Of a stretch of DNA of 64,000 bases, positions 21,011 to 32,539 are shown piece after piece (position 1 is the stretch's first letter; each line of letters opens with the position of its first letter). The notes beneath the pieces are model-generated. The model was not told the DNA's origin, made no database searches, and was given only the letters and a program-made list of their open reading frames with translations. The position numbers and the translations under genes were made by a program. The DNA comes from Ophiostoma sp. CBS 140.51 (taxonomy: Eukaryota > Ascomycota > Sordariomycetes > Ophiostomatales > Ophiostomataceae), in the NCBI GenBank assembly GCA_029298735.1, contig JANSLP010000009.1, forward strand, positions 248,001 through 312,000, in the 5' to 3' direction.

Positions 21011-24000
21011 TCTTCCAGCCTTTTTGCAGCCGAAGGCTCCAGTTTCCGTGGGCGGAGACAACGGAAATCCGTCGTTCAAAGGAGGAGATCATTCTGAATA
21101 GTTGGATGTGTGAGTGGGCTCTGCATGGACGCTACTTGGATTTTTGGACAGCCGCCTCTCCAGGGTGGCCAGGTCCGAGCTTCACCTCCCTCGTCAGAAA
21201 GAGAAAACGACGGCCGGGAAACCTCGTCGCCTCGGGATGTGCATGTCACGATGTAAGAAGCGCGGACAGCAGGACGAACAATACAAAAAAATTCTCACAT
21301 CAATCTGTGACACTGTGACTCTGAGACTTGTCGCGAACGTGCGAGAACGGAGACGCGGCGCGAGGAGTGTTGAGAAAATAGAAATAGATCTCGAAAAAGA
21401 AAGTAGAGGGTATATGCGGCTCCTCGCTTGCGGGATATGGAAGGGGAAAAGAAAGGTTAGACAGAATCGAAGAGATCCACGATACAAGCTTGCCTCGGCC
21501 ACTTTCCCTGTTTTGTCGTGAGTTCCAGACGCCGTTTAGTTCAGCTGTCGTCCATTCTCGCGGCTGGCAATGCAATCAATCTCATAAATTATGTTGTGTA
21601 CGCAAATACACATGTTGTGACTCGTTCCGGGTTGTTGGAGTTTCTTCATGTGGAGTTGTGACTGTTTGCACGATGCAGTTCTCTACCCAGACTTTGTATG
21701 AGATCTTTTTTATGTCTTTTTAAGAGGTCTCTTGTCTTGGCATCATGTTGTCAACGGTTTATTTTCTTTGTTCTCCGTACGAGTGTGCCATTGTGTTGTC
21801 CCTGTCAGCGCAAACCGTTGGACGCCTGTTCCCAGCGGTCTGGATTCCACAAGTGTCACCGTTTTGGGGCGCGTGTTTCTGATTTCTGTCTAACCTGGGT
21901 TTAAACAATTGAAGGGTCTCGCTCATCCCCTTTGCTTGAACACGCGTATCGTATCGACACTATTGATTTTCCTTCATTCGTCTCTTTTCTTTCACGTTTG
22001 ATTCCCGGGGTCCTCGCCACGAATGAAAAGGCGGACGCCAAGCTACATTTCGAAGAATCGTTGGTATTACTCCGCTCTCCACACTCAAATGTGCCCTGAC
22101 CACAGCATAACTCTCTTTTGAAAGTAACGCTGTCACAGTGACATGAGCAAACCACGGCCAGCCTCATATGTCTCTTCTTTCTTATGTTTTCTCTCTCGTC
22201 TTACATGCCCTTTCACTCCTTTTCACTTTTTGTCCCAAAGCCGTGGCTTAGTCTCCTGTTTTTGGCAGGGTCGTGAGGTGTCCAGCCTTGATTATCTTTT
22301 TGTTCTCCACATTTCGTTAGACGTTAATATCTGACATCTCACCTGGCGTTTTCTGTCTTTCACGTCCAACGACGTCAGATGGCGCCACAATTTTGTAGAC
22401 TCAAAGGCAGGCCTCCAGAGCTTCCACGACCTACAAAAAAAAAAGACCTCTTGAAACCAATGCGTCTTCATGATACTTTATGTCTTTGGTTTATTTTTAC
22501 TTTCTTTCTCTTTTTTGCCTCATTTTGATTTGTTTCTGCCTTTGGACTTTTTTTCTCGTCACGATGCCACACGGTTGGATGGAGTAAGTCTTGGACGGGA
22601 CAAAAAAATTGTCGCTTGGCTTACAGCTATGGGCGACATCGGACCCCCTCTTCTCTTCTCTCCTTCTGGCCTTTCCCCCTCCACACTCTTGACAACTCCA
22701 CCACACCTCCCCGTATTCTTCCACGTAATTGTAGTTTGGGGGTACAGAGGTACAAAGGTACTTGTCAAAAAGTATTTTGAGATGGAAGAAACGACGATAG
22801 AGAGGAGAGGTGGGAGAAAAGGGAAATAAAAAGTAAAGAAAGAAAAGCACGGATATGCAAAGGAAAAGATCAAGTGAAAAGCGTGAAAAAGAAGCCTGAG
22901 GTTGACATGGAAATTCACGACAAAATTTAAACTGTTTTTTAATGCGAACCTCTTTGGACACCCCCAAGTCGAACTCTGGAGCCAACAGACGCCGTTTCGA
23001 CGCACCAGACGGACAACATAACGCGTTTGTTGCGACAAATTGAGGACAAAGAACGAAAACGCCTCACGATGGATAGAATTAAAAATCCAAGAAATTACTA
23101 AAGGACAAGAAATGAAACGAAATGAAACCTAATGCATCAAACGGTCATCCATCTCAAACAAGGCGCATCACGCAAAGGTGCAGTGCTAAGCAGAGAGGCT
23201 TGACGACGTTTGTCAACCAGTGTTTTGTCAGAAAACATATGTAAGCAGGCTCTGTTGGTTCGCGCAGTTGGAATTTGGAGTCAAAGGGAGCTTGTGAGAG
23301 TGGCCCAAAACAAAAGCCTCACTTAAACGGAAAGGCGCAGCGCTTTCACAAAAGAATGAAACGATACCACCTTCGCGACTTTGTCCACACCCACTGCAGG
23401 ATTGATTGGAGACTGAATTATGATGCAGAAAAAAAAACATTGAAAGCACCGGCAAGTGGTGAGAGTCAGAGGTGAAGGGCAGAACAGAAGTAAGAAACTA
23501 GGCATCGCAGGGACAATTGGCCCGGTTTTCAGGCAGCAAAGAGGCTTGGTCAAAGAAGACGGTGAGTCGTGTAGGAGAAGTAAACAATGACGACAGCATT
23601 GAGAACTACGCAGGCAACAATACAGTCTTGTCGATAACAGTTACCAAAAAATGAGAAACCCGAAAATCAAGCATGTTCCCCGTCAGCGATTAATGATCGG
23701 CCGTGCCGTTGCAGAGAATCTGACAGATGTCGACAGAAGACGTCAAGACGACAGACAAGACGAAAAACACGACAAGCTTCAAGATCACCCATACCAGAAG
23801 AAAGAAACCAGAAAACAGAAAGCGGTGACTCGATCCGCAAATTGTCTGCTCTCTGTTTCCATTGTCTTCTTGTTGTCAAAAAAGCTTGGTTGAAACGAAT
23901 ACTGGACCGTGCAAGGGCGCAGACGGGACCCATAACGGGGACAGACGGGGCTGAAGAGGACGGAATACTCCGTTCAAAGAAACAAAGCAAAAAGGTCAAA

Positions 24001-25855
24001 AAGCGGGAATGAAGTCAACATGTGCGGTGTGTGCCACGCGCTCGCTGGCGGTTTCCAATTTCCAATAGAGTGAACTGAACGTCCGGGTGCCTTCCCTCTC
24101 TGAGTGAATTAGGGAGTTTGGGGGTTCTTGTGACTAACACACCCAAAAGGGAATAGCCAACGCCCATTGAATGACAGAGCCCCGTCGCAGAATTTTCTTT
24201 GTCTTTATTGACATGCACTTGTGAATTAGGACTTACAAGTGTTAGTGGATGTACTGGAAGAGTCACTCAACTGCCGTCGGCGCGGAGACAGTACAATGTC
24301 CGTACTTACACCTCCATGTCCATTGCTCTTTCCCCCAGCGTCGGAAAAAGTTCAGTGATGCGTGCTGCGCAGGGAAAGAGTAACCCACGTTTCCGGTTGC
24401 CGTATCCGGTTCTCGTCCCCGGTTGTCGGTCACCCTCTCCGGTACTGGGAAAAGTGCACGTTCATATCGGGTCAACGTGCTGCGAGCAGTGCGATCGCGC
24501 TCTGGTGGTTATGACTGACATTGAAGTGTGCCTGCCGGCATATGCACAATTGAACGCGAACGGGAGCGAGAAGGGTTAAAAAAAGAAAGCGGCAGAAAAC
24601 AAATGGTCGGATCGAAAGAGGAAATCAAACTACGATTGTCTCCGCAGATGGTTGCTCTTTCCTGAGTCAATGTGCGCAGGAAACGAATGAATTAAGAATC
24701 AAAATAAAAAAGACCCAAAATAAGAAAGAACTGCCACCGCCAGCAAGCACAACATTGCGGTGGGCAGCTCCGTCGCACCTGCCCTCGGACGGCAGTTGTC
24801 ATCTGTTCTTTCCTGATTTCGTGAAAGGATGTGCTCATAGACATTATCGTATGGATTGGTCATCGCGAGAATGAGGAAAGAGCACACAACTGTGCATGAA
24901 ACAAGCACCAGCCCTTCGAGGCATGTCGTAATGAAGGAGGGCCGTGAACGACAGACGATGTCATGCCGTACCATACGAAGGAACGAACATTGAAACAACA
25001 AAACGGGCAAAAAGGCAAAAAGGCAAGTGGGCCACCAAGTACTCGGCGTCACAGTTCTGGCCCTGTGGTCTGTCCTTTCCGCGTGCGTGTGGGTAGCGAC
25101 TGCCATACGAGAAAGCCACTCCGCGACTCGCGCCTTCCTGCCCGCTGCCGGCTGGGTGACCCCTCCGCCCTTTCCTCTTTTCTTTCCCCCACACCCCCTG
25201 TCGCTCCATCGTAAAAATCGACATCGCGCCCTTCGCCAGCCGCTTGTCGAAGCTTTTTGACAACCACCACGACGCCAATCCAACGCCAACACCAGCAGAC
25301 CAGCGCCAGCCAACGCCATTCAACACCAATCCAACATCCACGTCGGGGAGGGGTGTCAAGCCCGCCCAGCGCCAGAAAAAGGCCCAGCCCAGATTCTACC
25401 CGATTCTCTTCCCACTGCATTAGCGCCCTTCACAGTGCCCTTTTTGCTGTGCATTCTGTGTGTATTTTTCAGTGTTTTCCTGCCGTTTGGCTACTTTTTC
25501 CTCGACTTTGGAGTGCTGTGGCCTTACAGTCATACGGAGCTGCTCGCCTTTTTCTTCTTTTTCCGTGGCCAACAGGTTCACGCTAGCTAGCTCGGGAGAC
25601 CCTCCACACGCCGATTGCATTTTTAATCCAAAAATGCCACTAATACACCCACCACCTTGAACACCATTTCATCACCATCTTTCCCATGGCGTGGTCCAGG
25701 GCCCCCAGAAACGTCTCCACCCAGCCGATCGTTTTCTTCTGATGACAACGACGATAATACCGTTTCCTGTGCTCCAAATGTGACTCAGCTTTGGCGCGTG
25801 TGCTGTGCCCAGTAGCTCGTTTTCCATGTCTCGATCAGGGCTCGTCTCTTTCACC

Positions 25856-25882
25856 GTTTTTGGTGTTTTTGGCGTTTTTGGC
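25856..25882. repeat. 9-bp tandem repeat x 3
   Basis: Units gtttttggt, gtttttggc, gtttttggc lie head to tail about 600 bases upstream of the arrestin gene. Confidence 0.8.
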
Positions 25883-26176
25883 GTTCACAGAACCCCCCTC
25901 CCTGGGCCATGTGGAACTTGGCGCCGACTAACACGACCATATTTGGCTATTGGGTGTCAGAGGGGTGACCTCGCCTTGTGCCCAGGCCGTGCTCAGCCGC
26001 GAGGTACCTTTTTCTCTGGGGTGTGAACCCAGGGGAAAAGCTCGAAGCTGTTCGTCAGTCAAAGCTAGACCCTGAATGTTCATGACCTGCTTATGGGATT
26101 ATGGATTTGATGGATTAGGATGACGCTCCGCTTCTTTGTCGAAAGGATGTCCCAGACAACCAGGCGGCGTTCTTTG

Positions 26177-26184
26177 TATATAAG
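26177..26184 (+). promoter_or_regulatory. Putative TATA box of the arrestin gene
   Basis: TATATAAG lies 296 bases before the arrestin start codon. Between the two is an unstructured CA-rich leader without a better TATA-like sequence. Assignment is by position and consensus only. Confidence 0.4.
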
Positions 26185-26472
26185 TTGGGATGTCCCCAGT
26201 TCTGGTATTTTTATCTTTGATATTCGTTTCAGATCATCATCAACAGCCTTCTTTGAATATATTTTTATATTCCTGGATATCATACTTCATATTGGACACC
26301 ACATACTCGTCCTCAATTACACACATCCCACTTACACCATTGTCCTGTCAACATCACCAAACAACATCACGACAATACACCCATCTAGCAACGAAGCAGC
26401 ACAACATTTTCCCAACCAACGGAGCGCGATCCTGGTCGCCTCACAACACCCGCCAGCCCCGGCCCCCCTCTC

Positions 26473-28164
26473 ATGTCGAGGACCCGGCTCTTCCTGAACT
26501 TGCACGGTGAGAGCATGTCCGGTGTCAGCACCAACGGTAGCAGCAGCAGCAGCAACTTCTCCGGTTCCGGCCCCCACCGCAGCCTCGCCTTCCCCAAGTC
26601 CAAAATGGAGATCAAGCTCGACAGGCACTTCCAGGCCAAGGTGTACACCTCCGGCGACTCCATCACCGGCAGCGTCACCATTGTGCCCCAGCGCAACATC
26701 CCCTTTGACGAGTTTGAGATTGTCTTACTCGGCACCACTTACACCCGCGTCGAGCACATCAGCTCGCCCGTCGAGTCGTCCCACGTCTTTTTGAAGCTCT
26801 TCATGCCCATCGCCGAAGATGCCTACCCAGTGCCCCGCGTCCTCGAGGCGTTCCAAACATATACACTTCCCATCCACTTTGTCGTCCCGCACCACTTGAC
26901 ACTCAGCGCCTGCAGCCACAAGGTCGCTTCTCCGCACGTCCACGCCCACCACATGCGTCTGCCGCCCACACTTGGCCGTGGCAGTGGCAGCGGCGCCGTT
27001 GCTGCATGGGAGCGTGACGACATGGCGCCCGAGATGTCTCGCGTTGAGTACTCCATTAAGGCCCGTGTCTACCGCGAGACACTTAAGGAGGACGGTTCGG
27101 GCAAGTCAACGCGCGTTAAGGTCGTCGAGGCCACCCAGCCCATCCGCATCCTGCCCGCCTCGCAGCTCGACCCTCCTCTGGCCGTCTCCAAAAAGGACCG
27201 TGCCTACAAGCTGCAGTCGTCAAAAACGCTCCGCAAGGGCCTCTTTGCCCGCAGCAAGCTCGGCCGTGTGACGGCTGTGACTGGTGACGACGCCAGCGGC
27301 GCCCCTCAGCCGACTCCTATTGTCTTGCACCCAGACGGCATCGGCTCCACACCCACCAACGCCTACGTCCAGGTCTACTTCGACCCCGCCCGTCCCGACG
27401 TCCCCCCTCCGCGTGTCACCAGCGTCTCCGCGAAACTCACCGCCCATACCCACTACAGCACGAGCGCCATCACGACCTTCCCCAATCTCGGCGACTGGGC
27501 CCGCACCGACAACATTGCCATGGAGCGCCGGGGATCGTACTCGACCTCGGTAAGCCTGCTCAACAACACCCTTAAGAGCTTCCAGTGGGAGGCCAAGGTG
27601 GATAACGGCCGCCGTGACTCGGGCTACTGCAGCAGCGATAGCGGTGGTGCTGAGGAGATGACCACGGGCAGCCCCCGCCGTCTTTCGCCTGCGTCCCCCG
27701 GCAACAGTAAAGATATGGGTCTCGTCTACACCGCGCCGCTCATTGTCCCGCTCCAGCTGCCCATGCACAAGCGGACTTTCCTGCCGACCTTCCACTCGTG
27801 CATCGTCTCGCGCACCTATTCGCTCCAGCTCAACATCTCCATGGCCCCCGCCTCCTCGACTTCTTCCTCTACTTCCTCGTCCTCGACTGGCTCCGCCACC
27901 ACTGTCTCTCTCACTGTGCCCATCCAGATTGTCGTCGGTGACGCCAACGATTTCCTGCTCATGGGCCAGGAGGCCGGCTCTGCGTCTTCCATTGCCACGG
28001 GCCAGTACTACTACGATGACACCAACACTGAGGGTCTGCCGAGCTTTGACGATGCACTCGAGGAAGCCGAAGCCGATGCCCATTTGATGCCGCGGGTCAT
28101 GGCCGTGCCCGATACACAGTACCAGCAGACGAGCGTCCTGCCCGGCTACAGCGGCCGGCAGTGA
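26473..28164 (+). CDS. Alpha-arrestin-like protein
   Basis: Single exon, 563 aa. A Ser/Gly/Asn-rich N-terminus is followed by an arrestin N-lobe from about residue 45 (MEIKLDRHFQAKVYTSGDSI, then GSVTIVPQ and FDEFEIVLLGTTYTRVEH). The arrestin C-lobe continues through SRVEYSIKARVYRE and later beta-strand blocks, with a Ser/Gly linker near 385-410. The C-terminal tail has GLPSFDDALEEAE, which resembles the L/PPxY ubiquitin-ligase motif with Phe for Tyr, and VLPGYSG, an LPxY-type motif, near the end. Fungal alpha-arrestins recruit Rsp5/NEDD4 ligases to membrane transporters to trigger endocytosis. That role is inferred from the family, and the cargo is unknown. Confidence 0.82.
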   Translation: MSRTRLFLNLHGESMSGVSTNGSSSSSNFSGSGPHRSLAFPKSKMEIKLDRHFQAKVYTSGDSITGSVTIVPQRNIPFDEFEIVLLGTTYTRVEHISSPVESSHVFLKLFMPIAEDAYPVPRVLEAFQTYTLPIHFVVPHHLTLSACSHKVASPHVHAHHMRLPPTLGRGSGSGAVAAWERDDMAPEMSRVEYSIKARVYRETLKEDGSGKSTRVKVVEATQPIRILPASQLDPPLAVSKKDRAYKLQSSKTLRKGLFARSKLGRVTAVTGDDASGAPQPTPIVLHPDGIGSTPTNAYVQVYFDPARPDVPPPRVTSVSAKLTAHTHYSTSAITTFPNLGDWARTDNIAMERRGSYSTSVSLLNNTLKSFQWEAKVDNGRRDSGYCSSDSGGAEEMTTGSPRRLSPASPGNSKDMGLVYTAPLIVPLQLPMHKRTFLPTFHSCIVSRTYSLQLNISMAPASSTSSSTSSSSTGSATTVSLTVPIQIVVGDANDFLLMGQEAGSASSIATGQYYYDDTNTEGLPSFDDALEEAEADAHLMPRVMAVPDTQYQQTSVLPGYSGRQ

Positions 28165-29140
28165 CTCGTCTTAAGTCTATTTTGTCTTTTTTTCTTGTCC
28201 TCTTTCTCTCGGTTCCGTACTGTATGGTTCTTTCATTTGTTTACATCATAAAAGCGTTGCATTTCGGTTCTCCTTTTCTTTCTTTTCCTTTTCCTTTTTG
28301 TTATTTCCACTTCACGTTAATGGCGGCATGAGCAGAGATATCCAAACAGGGCAGCATGGATCTTGTTGTTTTTGAGTTTTTGTTTTGTTTTGTTTTCGAG
28401 TACTTATAATTGTTCTATACGGGCCGGCAATCATTGCGAGGGTTGTTTTGTTTGATTTTCTGGGTTGGGTAGCATGGCATGGAGGCAAACATTTTCATAT
28501 TATACGTTTAATAGAGTGCACACAAAACTGGCACAAATATAATTATGCTGTTCATTGACCTGTTTCAATTTCATTCGTTTACCACTTTCGACTTTGACAC
28601 ATCTTTCTTGTGTCAATTATATTTATTTTCGTCTTGGACATCTATCATCGTTAATTTTTCCCCCAACACAGCCAAATAAGATGACAATACCAGAAGATAA
28701 CGACAACAAAGGAATGACAAAGTGCTCTAAATATTCATATAAAACACAATTATAATGAAAACTAAAAACTAACAAAAAGCAAACCAACAGGCCAAATGGG
28801 TTGAGCCTGTACCAGTTACGGCGTACATTTTACAATGACAATCAAAGTGATAGTCAAAAGACAAAACAGCAAAAAGCAAGAGACGGTCAAAAACCAAGTA
28901 AAAAGACATCCCGTAGAACCCCTAGCCGGTAAAATAAATCCATTGTCCTTTCTTTCCCCGCCCCTCGTGTCTTCTTTTCTCTCTTCTCACGACCTACATC
29001 GTCGACCAGGCCGTCTCTTCTGCACGGTCCCCACCTTGGGACACCTAGCCCAGCATGGCATGTGTGCGAATACCCTTGGGGCCGAGTTCACTGTATTGTT
29101 AGCGTTGTGCATTATAATTGGTTTTAGATAAAGGAAGAAC
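28165..29140. other. Convergent spacer, arrestin gene and arp9
   Basis: AT-rich 3' flanks of two convergent genes. No gene seen. Confidence 0.5.
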
Positions 29141-31681
29141 CTACTTGTAGTCGACACGTGTCAGACTCATCTGGCGCTGGCTCTCCAGGCCGGCGGCGTC
29201 CAGGTTGTGCACGCAAAAGGCGAGACGAGCGGCGACCTGGGCACCCAAAAACATGGCCTCTTCAAACCCGTTCTTGGTCCACTCGCCCAGGTACGTGGGC
29301 AGCGTGGCCAGCTTGATTGTCGTGGGCGTCTGCGAGTGGAAGTGGTGCGAGTGCCCGGCGTCACCGCCAGCGACCGAGCCAGGACCACCCGTTACTGAAC
29401 CCGGCGGCAGGTTGCCGGTCGTGGCGGCTTGCAGCAGGGGGTTGACGGACGACGAGGTCGGCAGCTGGTGGGGCGGCGTGTTGAAGCTGCCGGTGGGCGT
29501 CTGCGAGCCAGTACCTGAGGGGGTGCCCATGTTACTAGGGAGTTCCGAGGTGAACATGGTCGCAGTCGAAGGCGAGATGAGGTGGCGCGCATTCAGCGTT
29601 TGCAGAATGTTCTCACGCAGGCCGCGCAGACGGCAGCCGTTGCCGACAAAGACCAGGTTCTCCCAGCAGGCCGGGCGCATGTACATCTCCTCGATGCCCT
29701 GGACGGCGCGGTAGATGGTGGAGACGATACGGTCAATCTCGTAGCGGTCGGCAAAGGTGAAGCGCTCAAGACCAATCTCAAAGTCGCGGCGCAGGCGCTT
29801 GTAGCGGGGGCCCTTGAATTCCTCGACGACGGCGACCGGCGCCTCCTCGACAATAACAGGTGCCGCCGGGGTCGGGGTCGCGAGGACCATCTCAGTGGAC
29901 GTCGCCTGCGCTGGTGTCTCGGCAGGCTTGGCAGCAGCGTCGGCAGTTTCCTCTTTCGGTGCTGCGGGCGCATCCTCCATTGTCGCGTCTTCGGTCGCCG
30001 CCTTTGGCGTGGAGGGCTTGTCGTCGGATGTCGTCGCAGGCGCAGCATCTGATGCGGCGGCGGGTGCCTCGGGCTCCTTTGGTTTCTCAGCCGCATCGGC
30101 AGTCGAGGGAGCAGCAGCCTCCTCCTTGGGCTTCTCTTCGGCCGGCTTGTCGGCTTCTGGTGCTGGCGTAGCGACAGAGGGTGTGGATTCGTCCTTTACT
30201 GCTGTGGCGGGTGCTGCGCTCTCCTCCTTCGGCTTGTCAGCCTCCTTGTCGGCGCTTGTTGCTGCGTCTGCTGTGGATGCCTTCTCCGCCTTTGCTGCAC
30301 CGCCGGCGTTGGCATCGTCACCCTCGCCCTCCTCGTCCTCATCCTCGTCCATCTCCGAGCCCTCGCCCTCAGAGCCGTCTTCGCTACCGTCATGCTCCTC
30401 GGCGTGGTGGTTCTTGCCGTTGACGCCCGCCGTGCCGTTGCTGGTCGATTTGGGTGTTTGTTGCTGCTGTTCTGGCTCCTCCTGCTCCTCCTCCTCAACG
30501 AGCTCTTCAAAGTGGAACGTCATACGCGCCCGCTTGGAGTTGGGCAGGCGCACAGGCCGTGCCGCCACCTCAGCAGCCTCCCTGTCCTTGCCGCGACGGC
30601 CGAAGCGGCCTCGCTCGGACCGCTCCTTCTCCTTCTTGGCAAGGAACTCCTTGGTCTGGCCGCTCGTTACGATCGAGGCCACATCGAGCACACCATCTTC
30701 GGCAACGGGCACCGCACCATCCTCTGCATCGTCGGTGGTGGCGGCACTGTCCACAACAGGTGCTGTGGCGGCAGGCGCACCAGTAGCCAGCGGGTCGTCC
30801 GTCCCTGCGGCCGCCGACAGAACAGCCGCAGGGCCAGCAGTAGCCGCCGCGGCAGTGGACGCGTCGTCCTTAGGCAGTTCCATCAGCGCGGGGAACTCGG
30901 GTGCGTACGGCAGCACCTCGCAAATGTTGCTCTTCTTGAGCTGCTCAGCCATCTCGTGCGAAAAGTTTTTGTCACGCAGCAGCGAGCGCAGGCGCTGCGT
31001 AAAGACCTCACCACCCGAAATGGCACGGTCGTCACCCGGTTCGCCCGCATAGCCGACGCCCAAGTGGTTGACGACGCGGCTGTCGTAGATGCAGGTAACG
31101 TCGACCTTCTCGAAGCCAATGTCGATGACGGTCATGTGAGGCCACTTGAGGCCGTACTGCGTGGCCAGCGCGCTGTTGATCATGCAGAGAGCGGGCGTAC
31201 GCGTCTTTTCAAAGATATAGAGGGCAATAGCCTCGCAGTCTGGGCGCGTCCACTGCGCCGACGTCATGAGGACAATGGGCGTGTTGTGGTAGGTTGTCGT
31301 CAGCAGGCCGTGGACGTGCTCCAGGAACGCCAAAAAGGCGTCCATGTGGACAATGTAGCCGCCCTGCATCGGGTACACAGCGCCCTCGTCGGATTCTGGG
31401 TCCTCGACGTACTCCCACTCGTCCTCCTCTTTGGTGTCTTCTGTGCCGTTCTCGCCATTGGCCGTTATTTGCAGCTGTGCCGGCTTCTTCTGCTGCTTCT
31501 TCCGCTTAAATGTGCGGTACGGCCGCCACTCGCCCGTCTCGTCGTCGCGGAACATGCGCGTCGGCACGCGGAACACAGGCGGCGTCAGCTCGTTGCATCC
31601 CAGCTGGGCCATCGTCGTGTGGCTGCCGGGGCAGATGATGAGGATCTGCTCCTCCTTCCATTTGTTCAGCTGGCTCGACAT
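29141..31681 (-). CDS. arp9: Actin-related protein Arp9 (SWI/SNF-RSC type)
   Basis: Single exon, 846 aa. The N-terminus has EEQILIICPGSHTTMAQLG and FRVPTRMF, typical of Arp9 rather than conventional actin. The actin fold continues with VLMTSAQWTRPDCEAIALYIFEKT, TVIDIGFEKVDVTCIYDS and AISGGEVFTQRLRSLL to about residue 265. A large low-complexity insert of about 350 residues follows, Ala/Glu/Lys/Pro-rich with repeated KPKEE-like blocks. It contains one conserved island, RPVRLPNSKRARMTFHFEEL. The actin fold resumes near 622 with RLRRDFEIGLERFTFAD, ENLVFVGNGCRLRGLRENI and YLGEWTKNGFEEAMFLGAQV. Arp9 pairs with Arp7 or Arp42 on the helicase subunit of SWI/SNF-family remodellers. Arp8 of INO80 is the main alternative. 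Confidence 0.82.
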   Translation of the reverse strand: MSSQLNKWKEEQILIICPGSHTTMAQLGCNELTPPVFRVPTRMFRDDETGEWRPYRTFKRKKQQKKPAQLQITANGENGTEDTKEEDEWEYVEDPESDEGAVYPMQGGYIVHMDAFLAFLEHVHGLLTTTYHNTPIVLMTSAQWTRPDCEAIALYIFEKTRTPALCMINSALATQYGLKWPHMTVIDIGFEKVDVTCIYDSRVVNHLGVGYAGEPGDDRAISGGEVFTQRLRSLLRDKNFSHEMAEQLKKSNICEVLPYAPEFPALMELPKDDASTAAAATAGPAAVLSAAAGTDDPLATGAPAATAPVVDSAATTDDAEDGAVPVAEDGVLDVASIVTSGQTKEFLAKKEKERSERGRFGRRGKDREAAEVAARPVRLPNSKRARMTFHFEELVEEEEQEEPEQQQQTPKSTSNGTAGVNGKNHHAEEHDGSEDGSEGEGSEMDEDEDEEGEGDDANAGGAAKAEKASTADAATSADKEADKPKEESAAPATAVKDESTPSVATPAPEADKPAEEKPKEEAAAPSTADAAEKPKEPEAPAAASDAAPATTSDDKPSTPKAATEDATMEDAPAAPKEETADAAAKPAETPAQATSTEMVLATPTPAAPVIVEEAPVAVVEEFKGPRYKRLRRDFEIGLERFTFADRYEIDRIVSTIYRAVQGIEEMYMRPACWENLVFVGNGCRLRGLRENILQTLNARHLISPSTATMFTSELPSNMGTPSGTGSQTPTGSFNTPPHQLPTSSSVNPLLQAATTGNLPPGSVTGGPGSVAGGDAGHSHHFHSQTPTTIKLATLPTYLGEWTKNGFEEAMFLGAQVAARLAFCVHNLDAAGLESQRQMSLTRVDYK

Positions 31682-32539
31682 TGTGACTGGATGTCGTGTG
31701 CAGCGAGGGTAGGTGGTGGGTAAGAGTGTCGATTGGAATCGAGAGAAGTCGATCGAGTCGATTCGAGGTGGCCTAAATCAGGAGGCAGGAAACACGACTC
31801 GTCGAAATCGAGGGGAAATCAGCCGAGGCCAATCAATCGTGAATTGACGCGTGCGACCGAGGACAGCACTGGTAAAGAGAATTGGCTCGACGTGAGCAGT
31901 GCTCGGAGTGTGCTGGGTCGTCGTCGTGGGCGTCGTGGTCGTCGTGGGCTAGCTTGGTGGTCGAGCTCCCTTGTGGGCTTGTGGGCTGCTTGGGGGGATT
32001 TCGCGAATGGTTGCACTTTCTCTCCTGTGATTTTGTTGGCTGGGGATTTTTGCGACCAGCGATGCGCGAAGCGTGAGGCGCAAGCGCGTGGATTAGATAA
32101 TCACACGTGATACAACACGTGGTGTTTACGGCATATCAAAGGAACGACATCTGCGCCGCATTGCTTTGTATGTTCGTTCTGATCACAGTTTAAGTTGTTT
32201 TATGGCTTATTTTATCCATTTTATTCGTGGGTTTCGTATTTTATCCAAGCTAGCATTATTGTTGGTGATGGCCGTTATGTTGGCTGTCAACGGCTAACGG
32301 TCCTCATCCAACGATCAACGGTCTGTGATTACAATTCATTAAAATACCCAAAAAGAGAGAAAGAGCGACAATAAAAGAACAAAGTAAGATCCTGATAAGA
32401 CAAAAATCAAAGTAAACGCCTTGGTACCAAGTAAGTTCTATCCATGTGTGACGCCGATATGGTTTGGATGCAAGTCGAAACATGCAGTGTTTCTTTTCCA
32501 CCCAACTGTGCCGCTCTCCAAAAATCCGCATTCAATCAA
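31682..32539. other. Spacer: arp9 promoter and 3' flank of the Emp70 gene
   Basis: Both neighbours are on the - strand, so this holds the arp9 leader and promoter (left part) and the Emp70 3' end (right part). No gene seen. Confidence 0.45.

Larger units (their letters stand above)
18722..26472. other. Long gene-poor region, no gene recognised
   Basis: These 7.75 kb lie between the zinc transporter and the arrestin. Many short frames exist on both strands, but none shows a domain, signal peptide or spliceable series of conserved blocks. Poly-T, poly-A and CT tracts are frequent, and several short tandem repeats occur. The last few hundred bases belong to the arrestin promoter. No transposase, reverse transcriptase or terminal repeats were seen. 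Confidence 0.45.

Noticed and set aside
22470..22985. Phe/Leu-rich frames on both strands that look like membrane segments
   Set aside because: They come from poly-T and poly-A tracts; the hydrophobic runs have no helix spacing or conserved polar residues.
29814..31723. Long + strand frames opposite arp9
   Set aside because: They are antisense shadows of the Ala/Glu-rich insert; the Ser/Ala-rich and Val/Arg-rich products have no recognisable features.
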